This document shows positions 40,001-51,921 of a stretch of 64,000 nucleotides of DNA, piece by piece. The notes under the pieces were generated by a model. It saw only the letters and a program-made list of their open reading frames with translations, was not told where the DNA came from and did not search any database. The translations under genes and the position numbers were made by a program. The DNA is from Macrostomum hystrix (taxonomy: Eukaryota; Platyhelminthes; Macrostomidae). Every line of letters begins with the position of its first letter. Position 1 is the stretch's first letter. The stretch lies in contig CATNEN010000031.1 of assembly GCA_950097015.1 (NCBI GenBank), forward strand, positions 1,736,001 through 1,800,000, given 5' to 3'.

Positions 40001-43000
40001 GTACATAGTGGTACTCGAATTTTAGTGCAAAGTATTTGTCTGCGGACACTGCGCGAGCTAGCCCGCTTCTGTGGGCATTAGTATGCGGTCTGGGCCCTTG
40101 CAGTTGTGTCCAATGGTCCTTGGCAACCTTCTTGCGGACACTACGAGCCGGACTATTACCCGCATCTGCTACTGTTGAGCTCCGACATTTTCTGGCTCTG
40201 CTTGCTTGAAGGCGCGTTGCTTGTGGAAGTTCCGCGTGCGCAGACTGAACAGTTTCAGCCTTTGAATGCTAGATGCTGAAGAATGTACACTTTTGCATCC
40301 TTACTGCACCCTCCAGGTGCCTAACCACGCTGCACTAGTTACGGGCCCTCGCATACAATTCAGACTCAGTGTGTGCGCATATGACCGCTCTTCCCAGTGA
40401 ACTAATTCTACACTGAAGTCGGTGCAGAAAACAGCATACTGCTTCGTAGCTACTCGAGGCCAGAAAGCAACCGATTTTATTTCCAGCCGCGTAGTAGCCA
40501 TCGAAGCGTTGCAATGGCACACATCATTTCGTGACACTAGACCCGCAGCCAGCGAGGAGGCAATTCCGCCCCATTTCGCCGACTCCTGAGCACACGCGCA
40601 CACAGATACAGTATGCAGGCACGCTCACACAGGTGTGTACATCTGCCCTGACTTTCTCATCGTCAGGCAGTGTACACTTTCACTGTGCCTTGGAGGTTGG
40701 CCCTCGAGGGCGTAAATTGCACGACAAGCCCCCAAGCCTTCTCTCCGCGGCTGCGCCCCAAATAAATGTGGCCTCGCCGTGGAATCGAACTTAGGGACCG
40801 GGGTGCGAGAGGCAAACGCGTGAACCGCTCTGCCACCGACCCCTTACGTGGATGGGTTAGGGCAGAAATTTGTTTGGCTCTGAGATATAAGGAAATGAAA
40901 ATATGACGACAGGGACGAATATTGACAGAAAAAATGACCCGAATTTGGAAAATGACGGCATGACACAGACAAGAAAATAATCAGTTTCGCATTTGTTGAC
41001 AGTTGTAAAAAATTGATGTTCGTTTTTCCACCTGCAAAAATATATACTTTAATGGTCGCCGGCTTCAAAACTGACTGGCGGGTTTAATTTAATGTCACAT
41101 GGTGCTTTTTAAAGCATTTTTGGAAAATTCATGGTTTTGTTTCTTGTTTCATTTTATTCACAAAAGTTAGTTTCTTATGAAAAAATGACTGTCACGTGCA
41201 AATTTGACATGGTCACTTTGGCGCAGTCACAATTGATTATTGAGATTTACTTAACTTATGATAAGTCGTATGATAAAAATTACTAGAAAATGTCTACCGA
41301 GAACAAATGTGACAGCGTAATGATCATTTCAGCTGCGTCACGGCTTACACTTTGCGTCACAACCAAAAACTTTCCCTTTACTCGTAGGAATACAGTGCGT
41401 CACACTCAACGTCACTTTTTTCACAATGCGTCATGTCATTTTTGCGTAATCCGTCATCACTGAACCCCCAACAAGTACTTAGTACGAGGATGAATGTCTG
41501 AGTTGTCGTGCGCTAGATTTCGACTTTAATAAATAAATTGACTGGAGTCCATTGACGCTAGTTTAACTTTAAACAATGGGAATGGCTAGGAACAGATTCC
41601 AATTACAAGCCAATGCAACTCATACAGCCAATTGACTCACCTGCTTGCCGCTTCGCAGAGCAGCCTCCGGTGTCAAGCACGCTGCAGCTCCCGCAGCATC
41701 TTCAGTCGGCAGCGGCTCGTGCGGGGGATAGCTAGACCAATCGGCCGGCAGCAAACTCGATTCCGGCAGCGGCGCCGAGGCCCCAGACGATGGCAACGCA
41801 GATGCGGATGAGTGCCGCGAGGCCGATGCCGACCCGACGACGTCGCTATCGTCGGCATAAGCGCCGGTGACGTCACGAATGGCGCCAATTGACTCTTCTA
41901 GAAGATCGCCGCCCGGACGGATACCGTCGCTGAATACAACGGAACGACTGCGGCCAGCTGTAAAGGGTGAGTGGGTCAGTTTTTTATCGATTTTTGACGG
42001 ACAGACTGAGATTTATTTTGAGGGTATGGGAGAGTCGAGTACCTTGCGACCGTCTGGACTTCAGCACACTAACAGGCGGCTGCTGGCTGACAGGCTTAGC
42101 GGCAGGGTTCGACTCCAGCCTGATCAGCTCCTGGTAGCAGACAGCGCAAACCCGCGCCTTGGCATCTTCCAAGAAGCCTAGCTTCGCTGAGTAGGCGGCG
42201 CAGCCGGCGCAGAACACGCGGCCGCATGCGCGGCAATGATGCCGCCGGCGCAGGACGGTGAATTTAACGTCGCACTGCATGCAGACCGGGGCCTCACTGT
42301 CCGGTATCCAAGGCGGCTTTACAGTTCCCAGAGGCTGCAGCTCCGTATCAAAGTCCTGCTCCATAGTAGCAGCATTATCAGCGCCGACCTCATCGTCTGG
42401 CACATTAAATGCCTCCGCTTCCATCAGCTGCGGAGGCTGCGGAGGAGGACTCGGTGGGGCGGGCACTCCGCCACCGGTTGCGCCCAGGCTGGCTGGCTGT
42501 TGCCGCTCTTCCTGCAGGCTGTACATCGGATTCAATTCGCTACCGTTGCCAACGACGCCAGAGCCAAGGCAGCCAACGCCGGACACAGGCAGAGCAGACT
42601 GACTGCTAGCTGGCATCTGATTGAACATTGGATTGAATCCGTCGCTGCCAATACCAACAATGTCTGAAGGATTTACTAACTCTTGCTCGAAATTAGAAAG
42701 AGATGGATTGCTAGGCGCCCCCGTTCCAGTTGCTAAACTCATCGAATTAGTTGACTCGTTTAAGCCCCAGTCCTGAGCTGGCCAAGCTGACCACCGCGAC
42801 TCAGGCTGTTGTCGAGTAGGAAGAGGTGGAGGCGGCGGCGGTTGAGCCTCCTGCTCCATGAGCAGTTCCAGGTCGGCTTCGGTGATCTCCGGCAAGCTTT
42901 CAGCCAGGTCGGCAAATCGAATTGTAGACATCAAAGAAGCTGGCTGCGCATCAACGATGCGTTGATTGGCAAAGCTCTGATTGGCTGAACTTGAAGCCCT

Positions 43001-45215
43001 GTTAAATACAGCAGCTGTGCTCACTTGCCCATTGAGATTGCCACCTGCATGTGTTAAATCGGCTACATTTGTGGTATCGACAGACGATCTAACAAGAGTT
43101 GCGACAATAGAAGTACCGGTCAACTCATTTTGCGGTGCAGCCAAAGCGGTACTGCTTGAAGCAATGGCTGTTGTTGCGACTGCGGTAGTTGTGTCACAGG
43201 TGCTGGCTGATTGTATGACCTCGAGTATACGATAATTAGCACTGGTTATTGGTTCTACAGGAACATTGACGTTAGGATTGGCTAATTGTGCCACAGACAC
43301 AGCAACATTGCGATTAGCCTCGATAGGGCTGGCTGTTTTTAGTACCACTGGAGCATAGTCATTAGTACTAGTTGTTGGAGCTGCAACCACAGAAGCATTG
43401 TCCTTGGCACTGGTTCGTTGTTCTGCAACTACAACAATGTTTTCGCTAGCACTGATTATTGGTGCTGCAAACATGGGAGCATTCTCGTCAGCACTGGTTG
43501 TTGGTGCTGTTACCATAGGAGCATTCTCGTCAGCACTGGTTGTTGGTGCTGTTACCATAGGAGCATGCTCGTCAGCACTGGTTGTTGGTGCTGTTAACAT
43601 GGGAGCATGCTCGTCAGCACTGGTTGTTGGTGCTGCAACCATGGGAGCATGCTCGTCAGCACTGGTTGTTGGTGCTGCAACCATGGGAGCATGCTCGTCA
43701 GCACTGGTTGTTGGTGCTGTTACCATAGGAGCACGCTCGTCAGCACTGGTTGTTGGTGCTGTTACCATAGGAGCATGCTCGTCAGCACTGGTTGTTGGTG
43801 CTGCAACCATGGGAGCATTCTCGTCAGCACTGGTTGTTGGTGCTGCAACCATGGGAGCATGCTCGTCAGCACTGGTTGTTGGTGCTGCAACCATGGGAGC
43901 ATGCTCGTCAGCACTGGTTGCTGGTGCTGCAACCATGGGAGCATTCTCGTCAGCACAGGTTGTTGGTGCTGCAACCATGGGAGCATTCCCGTCAGCACTG
44001 GTTGTTGGTCCTACTAGCACAGGAAAACTGTCGTCAGCACTGGTTGTTGGTGCTACTAACACATGAGAACTGTCGTTAGCACTGGCTGTTGGTGCTACTA
44101 ACACAGAACTGTCGTCAGCACTGGCTGTTGGTGCTACTACCACATGAGAACTGTCGTTACCACTGGTTGTTGGTTTTTCTACCACAGGAAAACTATTAAT
44201 TGTTAGTGCTACTACCACAGGAAAACTGTCGTCAGCACTGGTTGTTGGTGCTGCAACCGCAGTACCACTATCAAAGGTACTGCTGGGGGGTGCTTCCACG
44301 GAAGCATTGTCAGCAGAACTAATTACTGTTGCCAAATAATAAGAGCTGGCACCCTTTTCCGCGTTGATCTCTAATGCAGGCGCAGAAGTTTGCGCAGGTG
44401 CAGCGTCACTAGCACTGGTCGATCCGGGTATAGCGCTAAGTGTAGTGACTGGATCACTGTCAGAATTATGCACTGTGGCCAATACAGTCTGAGCACAACT
44501 CAATGGCTGGTTAGTTTCATTGTCAGCGTTTGTTCGTTGTCCGGCATCGCCGCTCAGTGATGCTAAAATATCAAAAAGGTTTATTTCTTGCGTTGTGAAG
44601 TGAAAACCGTTTGATCCGTTGATTAAAGATACTAAGGCTTCCAAACGCTAAGCGCAATTCTGCCGCACTCTATCTCCTTTGTTTATGACTTAGCACACCC
44701 TAAAGACACAAAGCTCGCAGCAAAGAATGAAAAAAACGGCCGACGGGAAGCCATATCTAAAACAATTCATAAATACATTTTACAGCTTGTCAATAAATAC
44801 GCCATGCAGACTGTCGATACGATTAAAGTTACGCTTGATGATTTTTTGCGTCATGTTATGCCATCCAACCCAGCATGACGAATGGGTAAAATGGTATTTT
44901 CACCTGCACTAAAAAAGCTAATTATAAATGACAATTATTGTGCATAAAATTACCTGGCGAAGGAGTCTGTTTAAGATCGGTATCATTTGAGTCAGTTTTG
45001 AATTCACTATCAGATAGCATGACTTCGACAGCAACATTGCTGATAGTGTGGGAGCCGCCATTGCCGTCACCATTGGTACTTCCAGATGTGCTGGTTGAGT
45101 CTGGCGATTTCAAATTGCTTGCAGCAACTGTTGTCACTGGACGCTGATTAGCAATGTCAAGCTCAGCTTCAAGCTGGTCCAGTGCTGCATCCAAATCTAT
45201 AGTAAATGCAGCCAT
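37047..45215 (-). CDS. SARA/endofin homologue, FYVE-domain endosomal adaptor (6 exons)
   Basis: Early-endosome adaptor of the ZFYVE9/ZFYVE16 family, which presents SMADs to TGF-beta/activin receptors and binds PP1. Exons: 45215-44954, 44562-42043, 41957-41641, 39507-39083, 38363-37996 and 37843-37047. All five joins are in phase, giving 1,562 residues. The N-terminus (MAAFTIDLDAALDQLEAELD) resembles the start of human SARA. Exon 2 has a Thr/Ser/Ala-rich repeat region and then the FYVE finger: WIPDSEAPVCMQC, RRRHHCRACGRVFCAGC, and a final Cys pair in ARVCAVCYQEL. Exon 3 carries RSVVFSDGIRPGGD, matching the PP1-binding stretch of SARA. Exons 4-6 encode the conserved C-terminal domain: VGQADLLLLL, RWEAPWAELFPQRLLLRLGA, LLADFRNFTYTLP, ADAHLVCHQN, ASIVEDGVMVQLT and RIRWTLVSLL. 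The spacer between FYVE and the PP1 motif is much shorter than in vertebrate SARA. Confidence 0.96.
37609..37641 (-). repeat. Polyglutamine tract in the SARA C-terminal domain
   Basis: About twelve Gln codons, mixed CAG and CAA, directly after the conserved MRNWSAVC segment. A run of Asp codons follows at about 37535-37555. Confidence 0.9.
38436..39035 (+). repeat. Minisatellite in SARA intron 4, 15-bp unit
   Basis: About 40 copies of ggtcatgatggcagt and variants gagtcatgatgacag. Many units contain TGAGTCA, the AP-1 consensus. It fills most of the intron between 38364 and 39082. Confidence 0.95.
39508..40529. other. SARA intron 3, left part
   Basis: Unique AT-rich sequence; no gene recognised. 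Confidence 0.5.
40530..40845 (-). mobile_element. SINE-2 copy, SARA intron 3
   Basis: On the minus strand: head ggtggcagagcggttcacgc, B box aagttcgattccacggcg, body and gggtctagtgtcacgaaa end. It is a near full-length copy in the same orientation as the host gene. Confidence 0.9.
40846..41640. other. SARA intron 3, right part
   Basis: AT-rich, rich in gtca/tgac words near 41180-41460 but without a clear repeat period. Confidence 0.45.
42125..42320 (-). other. FYVE zinc finger of SARA
   Basis: Shows the three FYVE signatures: WxxD (WIPD), the basic RRHHCRACG core and a terminal RVC motif. Eight Cys/His ligands are present, so PI3P binding on early endosomes is expected. Confidence 0.95.
43462..44110 (-). 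repeat. Coding minisatellite in SARA exon 2, 42-bp unit
   Basis: About 15 near-identical copies encode a 14-residue unit of the type APMVAAPTTSADEH. The N-terminal unit copies (toward 44240) are more diverged. Length is always a multiple of three, so the frame is kept. The reverse frame is also open, purely from the unit's composition. Confidence 0.95.
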
Positions 45216-45228
45216 GCTTGTGGCTACT
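45216..45228 (-). promoter_or_regulatory. 3' splice acceptor 11 nt before the SARA ATG
   Basis: On the gene strand, gacttattttcag is followed by tagccacaagc and the ATG. A strong acceptor with no coding exon upstream fits leader trans-splicing or a 5'-UTR intron. Confidence 0.6.
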
Positions 45229-45505
45229 GAAAATAAGTCACTATAGCTGTAACATAGACTAATTAAAGCTACATCTAATAAGTCATGTGGCTAGAATAGA
45301 TATTAAAACTAACTATATGGCATTCACAAATATATTTTAATTAATAAAGTGTACCAATTTTATTAATTTTCTAGCACATTATTCGCATCTTAGTTATAAT
45401 ATACCCTTAATTTTGCTATATTTTTAGTGAACAATAAGGCAAAACAGAAAGCGACAAAATATTCCGTCATGGGCCCGGAGATACCCAGATGGATCCTTTT
45501 TCCAG

Positions 45506-45931
45506 ATGGGGGCTCTGAAGCTCAAAATGCGCCGAGGGAAGGGCGCCCCTTCCGGGGCTGCTGCCGAGGGAAGGAAGGAAACTGGTAAAACTGCATCCAA
45601 CCAACCGAAGCAGAAGACCACCAAGGCCTGCCAAGACAGCTCCAGTGGTGGCAAGAGGAAGCCAAAGTCCAAAGGGCAGGCGAAATCCGGCCCCAAGGGA
45701 ACTGGCACACCTAGCCAACCAACGGGCAACAACTCGGCAACCGAGGCATCGGCATCGGCTGATCCTCGGACGTCAAGCGGGCCGCCCCCTGGAGCAGGAG
45801 CGGGAGCGGAAGCCGACGCATCGGACTCGGAACTCTCTTCGGTGACTCTGACGGGGGCCCCGGACAGCGACGTGGAGGCGGAGGAAACCTCCTCTACTCT
45901 GACGTCGGGGTCCGGGGTCTGGGGCGCCTGA
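45506..45931 (+). pseudogene. ORF1-like segment of the retrotransposon
   Basis: 141 codons rich in Lys, Gly, Pro, Ser and Thr (KRKPKSKGQAKSG). No CCHC knuckle or coiled coil is visible, so it is probably a remnant of a nucleic-acid-binding ORF1. It stands directly before ORF2 in the same strand. Function cannot be stated from sequence. Confidence 0.5.
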
Positions 45932-46081
45932 AGGAGGCGCTGAGGGGAGCGAAGAGGGGATGGACGTCGACAACCTCCCCTCTCCCAGTTCACCTCCGGA
46001 CACCTGGGACGAAGACGCGCTCTTGTCCAAGTCCCCTTAAGTTGTCCTAGAGGTCAAGCCAGACTCTGCATTTAATACAGT

Positions 46082-47240
46082 ATGACTGCTCCATCAACAA
46101 AAGGAGCCACTTACTGCCTACAAATTAATCTACAGCACTGTATATCAGCATCAACAAATTTGATGAAGATCGCGGAGCTGTATAAGCCTGGTATCATCCT
46201 GCTTCAGGAACCCTGGCTTTGCAACGGTAAGTTGCCAAATATCCCTTACGGCTACTCTGATTTCTATGTGTGTGGCCCGGGAACAAACCGCCCTCGAGTG
46301 GCTATCCTCGCTGCCAATCACCTCAAGGCTTGGCTGAGGACCGACCTTTCAGATGGAGATCTCTGTGTCATCCAATCTGACTCTCTCCATGCACGGAGAT
46401 GCTTCATCGCCTCGATCTATATCCCGGGTGATGGAGATCCTGCTCCGGAGAGCTTGTTACGCCTGGCGCAGTACTGCGAAGCCCAGAAAGCTGAGCTGAT
46501 CGTGGGGGTGACCTCAACGCCCACCACAAGCACTGGGCAGTAATAATACCAATGCTAGAGGAGAGGAGCTTCTCGCTCTTCTATCCAGAACGAATCTCAT
46601 GCTCTGCAACCGCAGCAGCACTCCAACTTTCAACGATGGCAGATGGAATGAGGTTCTCGACGCGACCATGGCCACCCACCGGCTATTCAATAGCATCGAG
46701 GGGTGGAGGGTCTGGCTCGATGAACCATCCTTGTCTGACCACAGCTTCGTAGCTTTCAATATTGCGGGCGTTAATCAGCGATCCCCAATCACTTGGAGAC
46801 GCAACATCCGTAACACTGACTGGACGGCCTACACAGCTATCCTAGAGTCTCACCTGCAGGAGCTCATGGAGGAAACTCCTATGATCAACTGCGAGGAAGT
46901 GGACCGCGCGGCGGAAAAGCTTACAGGCTGCATTACTGTTGCCTACGAAGCTGCCTGCCCTGTCCGTGCCTACAAAGGCAAATCCTCAGCGCCGTGGTGG
47001 AACCCGGAGTTGGGGAAACTCCGACACAGGGCAAAAACCCTGCATCGTCATGCCATGAAATCTGGTAAGCCGGAGGACATGGAAAGCTTCCGCTCGGCCT
47101 CGAGGGACTTCAAACTCGAGATTCGAAAGGCCAAGGAAAGTAAGTGGAGATAATTCTGCGATGAATTCGACAAAGACAAGCTTACCTCTAGGCTTGTCAA
47201 AGCGCTTACTATGGACAAGATGTCCAAGCTAGCCATGATC
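46082..47240 (+). pseudogene. Retrotransposon ORF2, APE endonuclease part
   Basis: Begins with LQINLQHCISASTNLM and LLQEPWL, the N-terminal strand and Glu of an AP-type endonuclease. The conserved GGDxNAH motif is split by a one-base shift near 46505; the other frame shows the NAHHKHW continuation. It resumes at 46550-47150 with SDHSFVAFNI, the catalytic SDH motif, and a stop at 47151. Confidence 0.85.
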
Positions 47241-47244
47241 AAGA

Positions 47245-48513
47245 ATGATGGCTCTCACCAAAGAACCGCAGGAAGTACTCCAACGCATGCTAGGCAGTTT
47301 CTTCCCACCGGTTCCCACAGCCAACATGGAGCCGAACCACTCGCTGGAAGGCGACATCCTGGCGACAAGCATCATCAATGAAGACCTAATTGCTCGTGCC
47401 GTTACGACCTTCAAACATTTCAAGTCTCCGGGACCTGATGGCATCTACCCAATCCTCCTTCGCGAGGCGGCGAAGATCCAGAAGTTCCGGAGTATTACCT
47501 GCAACCTCATGCGGGCATCGATCCGGCTAGGGTTTGTGCCCAGCTGCTGGACTAATGCTCGGGTGGTCTTCATAACCAAGCCAGGGAAGGGAGACTACCA
47601 GAGCGTTAAGGCCTTCAGGCCGATCAGCTTAGCTTCCTTCCTGCTCAAGCTAATGGAAAGGCTGGTGCACTGGCGGCTACTATCCTGTGAGCTGACTGCA
47701 ACACCTCTCAGCGACAATCAGCATGCCTTCCGTACTGGGAGGTCGACTGAGAGCGCCCTACATGCGATCGTGGAGATCATCGAGTAGGCTGTGCTGGGTG
47801 ACGGCTATGCCCTTGCTCTTTTTCTCGACATCGAGGGGGCCTTCGACAATGTCCTGTTCCAGGCGTTTGAGAAGATCCTCCGGGATCGTAAAGCTTACGC
47901 GTGTCTTATCCGTTGGATTATGTACATGATCTCGAACCGAACAGTTACTGCTCATCTGCTTGGGCAGACTGCCACTACCAGGGTTTGTAAAGGCGGCCCC
48001 CAAGGGGGAGTCCTTACTCCCACTCTCTGGAAAATGGTCATCGACTCTCTCCTGAGCAGTTCCAGACCTGACCCCGTACAAAAAATCGGGTATGCCGACG
48101 AGGTCACTGCCATTGTTGCGGGACCGTCGCCTAGCACGCTCAGTGATCTTATGCAAGCGTTTCTCCGCAAAGCTGAGACCTGGGCCGAGGACAACGGCTT
48201 AAGGCTTTCAGAGCCTAAAACTGTTGCCATTATGTTTACCAGTAAGATCCGGTGGAACATAAAGCCTCTGCAACTCTATGGCAAGGACATCACCTTCGCT
48301 CAAAAGACCAGGTGTCTTGGGGTCATGCTCGACCACAGACTCAACTGGTCTTTCCACGTGAAGGCCAAAGCACAACATGCTTCTGCGATCCTAGCGCAGC
48401 GCAGGTTTATCCCCAAAGCGTCTTTGGTGGATCCATACCTCTATGGTGAGACCCGCCATCACCTACGCCTCCTTGATCTGGGTCAGCGCTACCCAGGTCA
48501 AGAGTCATGCTGA
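47245..48513 (+). pseudogene. Retrotransposon ORF2, reverse transcriptase part
   Basis: Shows the finger/palm motifs of LINE reverse transcriptases: FKSPGPDGIYP, RPISLASFLLKLMERLV, NQHAFRTGRSTESAL, LFLDIEGAFDNV and GGPQGGVLTPTLW. The catalytic YADD box reads YADE, so the second metal-binding Asp is replaced. A stop at 47785-47787 lies just before the motif with the first catalytic Asp. Inactive as it stands. Confidence 0.9.
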
Positions 48514-48819
48514 TCTGCTCAACAAGGTCCAGGGAAGGGCATGTCGACTGATCTGCAACGCCACCAGATCAACACCCTTTGCTGGTATGGCAGCCTTCTT
48601 GGATCTTCCACCTCTGGACATCTTTATCAGAGGCGAAGCTGCCAAACGGCTAGGCGTCTACTTGATGCGAGCGTCAAGTTCAAGTTTATGAGAGCATTCG
48701 CTAAGAGGAAAATTATCCCTCAGCGATCTTTGCCTCAAAATCCTCAACGAGTGCGATGCCCATCATGTCCTCACGGATAACATCGCCTCGAGACCCAACG
48801 CGAGACAAGGCTACGACGT

Positions 48820-49686
48820 AGTCATCGATCCACGTGACGAAATCAATGACAGCCGGAACCGCGGTGAGCTTCATTGCTACACTGATGGATCCAAACAGTC
48901 AAAGAACACCGGTTTCGGTGTCTGCATCTTTCACAATGGGCAGCTGGTTGCAACCCACGCCCAACACACTGGCGTCAACTCCAGTGTCTTCCAGAATGAG
49001 GTCCTTGCCATCAGCTCCTGCTCTGCAGAGCTGCTCGCTACTGGCGTGAAAGGTAGGATATCATCTTCCACTCTGACAGTCAGGCAGCACTGTATGCCAT
49101 CCGCAGTCGCTGCATTGGCTCGGCAACGGTCCTCGACTGTATCAAGCATCTCAACATGTTGGCCTCCACCAACAAGGTCACCCTTAAATGGGTGTCCGGA
49201 CACGAGGGATTTCAGGGCAACGAGCTGGCTGACGTTCTAGCGAAAGCTGGCGCCGCTGGATCCTCCTGGGGACCCGAACCTCTGGTTCCGGTTCCAAACT
49301 GTGTCATCAACTCAGGCATCAAAGCGTGGGTGAAACTACAGCACTACTCGCTCTGGGCGTACTGCAACAACTGCAGGCAGTCTAGAAAGGCTGTTCCGCA
49401 GCCCTTCCGCAAACTCTGGAACCTCCTGCGACTCCCGCAGGGTAATGTTGCCAACGCTACCTGTAGTTTTTGCAACTCAGATGACGAAACCGCTGAAAAT
49501 TTTGTCAGCATCTGCCCCGCCTTCATGCAGGACACCTATCTCGGGCCACACACTTCCATCCAGGAAGCATGTAAACCCGAAAACTTCAATCAGCTCATGC
49601 GCTACCTTCAGGCCACCCGCAGAGCTGAACTCCCTCTTCCAGGGAGCAACGTGGCTGCAGAGAGCGACTTCGAGGGACCTCCCTAG
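48820..49686 (+). pseudogene. Retrotransposon ORF2, RNase H and Cys-rich C-terminus
   Basis: RNase H signatures LHCYTDGSK, QNEVLAI, FHSDSQAALYAI and WVSGHEGFQGNELAD supply the D, E, D and H/N residues. They are split by a shift near 49045. The tail has CSFCNSDDETAENFVSICP, the zinc knuckle common after RNase H in this clade. It ends at the tag near 49686. Confidence 0.88.
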
Positions 49687-49870
49687 GCAACGCCAACACC
49701 TCGTCCGTGACGGTGCATCGGTCGTTCAGGGACTAGCAGAATGGGCGGCATCGCCTTCTTACTGTGTCCCTCTACGGGACCACCCTGCAGCTAAGTCAAG
49801 TAAGTCATTGACTTATTATATACAACTCAAGGACTGACTTCAAGCTGGTGATAAAGGCATCCAAATCGCC

Positions 49871-51413
49871 TATACTAAAGGCGAAGGACACTTGCCATGA
49901 TGGCAACTTCAACAATGAGTACTTTTTCTTTTTTTATTTAGAAGTTTTCTATTTTTAGCAGCATCCTTATATTTTGAGCTCTGAATACAAGTGCTAAGCC
50001 AATCAATTTACTATATTGTGGTAATAACATAAGGAGCCTTCTATGTAATCATTTTACATATGCATTAATTCCCTACCACATGGAGACTGGTACCAACACA
50101 GCTGACCTGGAGGATGCAAATTGGCAGTGGCAGCAGCGGCCCATCATGGATTGCTCCAAGCCCCACCTCCAGCTGGGAGACTGACAGAGCCAGGAACCTC
50201 TTGGATGATGAGAGACAGGCAGTGTTGGATGACAGAGTTGGGGTGGCAGTGCATTACTACCCCAGCTCTGTGCACTGGCAACTTGTATTAGCAATAGCAC
50301 AGATGGCAGCCTATGCCTTTGTGGGCCATCTGCCAACAGTGCCAGCTGCCAAAGATCCTGCTTGAGGCTCAGGAACAATGTATAAGTAGCATGGCCAAAT
50401 GCAATGGAAGTTTAAAGGTGAAAAATAAAAACTTATGGTTTAAAGAACTTGAACTCATCATATTTTTGTGCCTGACTAAATGCATTTGATTAAAATTATT
50501 TTCTTCTTTGCCTATGTGACTGAAGTTTGCCTGAATTTTAACTTTCTTCCTTAATCATTTTTTACTTCTTCTGTCTTTAATCTAATTAGTCTGTGTTTTT
50601 TTACTTTATTTTTTGGATCTTGCCATGACTAGAATCTTAGAGCCTTGGTCAGCCACTTCAATAAACTCCCACATTTGAAACTTATACTGGGTGTTTAACA
50701 GCAATTTTCCTTTTTTGGTGCTAAATCACTCTTGCTAAAGCAAAGTAAATCAAGGGTATTTTCTTTTCTGTTTAAATTAATAAGATAAATTTGGACTAAA
50801 TGAAGATCAATCTTATTTATTACTAAATAATTTTAATTTTAAAACTAATTTAGCAATCTAAAAATAATTTATGAACTTATTATTGAAGTAAATTAAATAC
50901 TTTTATACTTATTGCAAAAAGTGTTTATCTTTCCAACACAACAGAAGAAATATAAAAGTTATGTAAAGTTGCACCTGTTTACATTTATTTTTAAACTACT
51001 TGCCAACTTGTACCCAATGCCTAACATGTAATTTATTCAGCTCTAAGTAAGCTACAGAAATGGTTGGTCAAAAACTAACTGTCTTCTACTTTTCTAGTGC
51101 CACAGGTTTGGTTGTAGACCTAACTTAGACATATAAATATGAATAAAAATATAAACACATTACACATATATACTTTAACTTGACATGCCAAATCAAGTTA
51201 TAAGCCTTTATATACTTATAGACCTAACTTTAACTCTATAAAGAGAAGACAGCAAGTGAAGTTTGAAGTCAATCATAAAACCGTGAGTATTTTATAGTAT
51301 TAATTTAAATAAGCCCTAGCCTAGGCATAGATTCAAGATTAAACAGCTGCCTGTATCATCAAGCAACATCTACGTGATATTAAAGGTGATGGTAACATTT
51401 TTATATGCAGTTA
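49871..51413. other. Intergenic DNA between the retrotransposon and the first Helitron
   Basis: AT-rich. A GC-richer island at 50080-50390 is open on both strands but matches nothing I know. Confidence 0.4.
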
Positions 51414-51650
51414 CTAGCTTTTTTTGCCCGTTGTTTCTGGGGCAGAAATTTAAAGCAAAGCAGTAAGCAATTAACGTCTCTGTATTAACTTTATAGTGAA
51501 GGTCACCATATATTCATTTACTGCATTAATGAAAAGTGAAGAGTTTGTTTAAGGGCGTTTTAAGTAAAAAATAAGTGAAAAGTTTGTCCAAACAGCCCCC
51601 TCTTGATTACTTCTTTAGAAACATGTCTCTTAGCCACTCCTCTATACAGT

Positions 51651-51921
51651 CAGTGGCAGATCCAGGAATTTTGTTTTGGGGCGGTCTGTCAGGGGAGCGC
51701 CATGAAAATCACAGAGTGGGTGCCAGCGGCCGAAAAAGGGCGCCAGAAGCCAAGAAAGGGCGCCAGCGGCTGAAAAACGGGAGCCAGCGGCTGAAAAAGG
51801 GGCGCCAGCGGCCGAAAAGGGGCGCCAGTGCTGCGACTGGCGCCCCTGGTGGAGGCATCTTATTCCCATGATTAAAATTTATGGGGGCGACTGCCCCCCC
51901 GCCCCCCTAAATCTGCCTCTG
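51651..51921 (+). mobile_element. hAT-type MITE nested in Helitron copy 1
   Basis: Imperfect terminal inverted repeats cagtggcagatccagg and, at the other end, cctaaatctgcctctg. Perfect 8-bp target duplications (tatacagt) lie at 51643-51650 and 51922-51929. It holds about five 20-21 bp direct repeats of the type gcgccagcggctgaaaaa. No coding capacity. Confidence 0.85.

Larger units (their letters stand above)
45420..49870 (+). mobile_element. Degenerate Jockey/R1-group non-LTR retrotransposon
   Basis: The order is ORF1-like segment, APE endonuclease, reverse transcriptase, RNase H and a Cys-rich tail. That order, with an RNase H domain, is typical of the Jockey/R1/I group. At least five breaks disrupt ORF2: frameshifts near 46505, 47235 and 48440, stops at 47151 and 47785, and more around 48690 and 49050. 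Exact ends are not clear; there is no obvious poly(A) tail. Confidence 0.85.

Noticed and set aside
43398-44079. Plus-strand frames of up to 222 codons
   Set aside because: Antisense of the coding repeat of SARA exon 2; no independent support.
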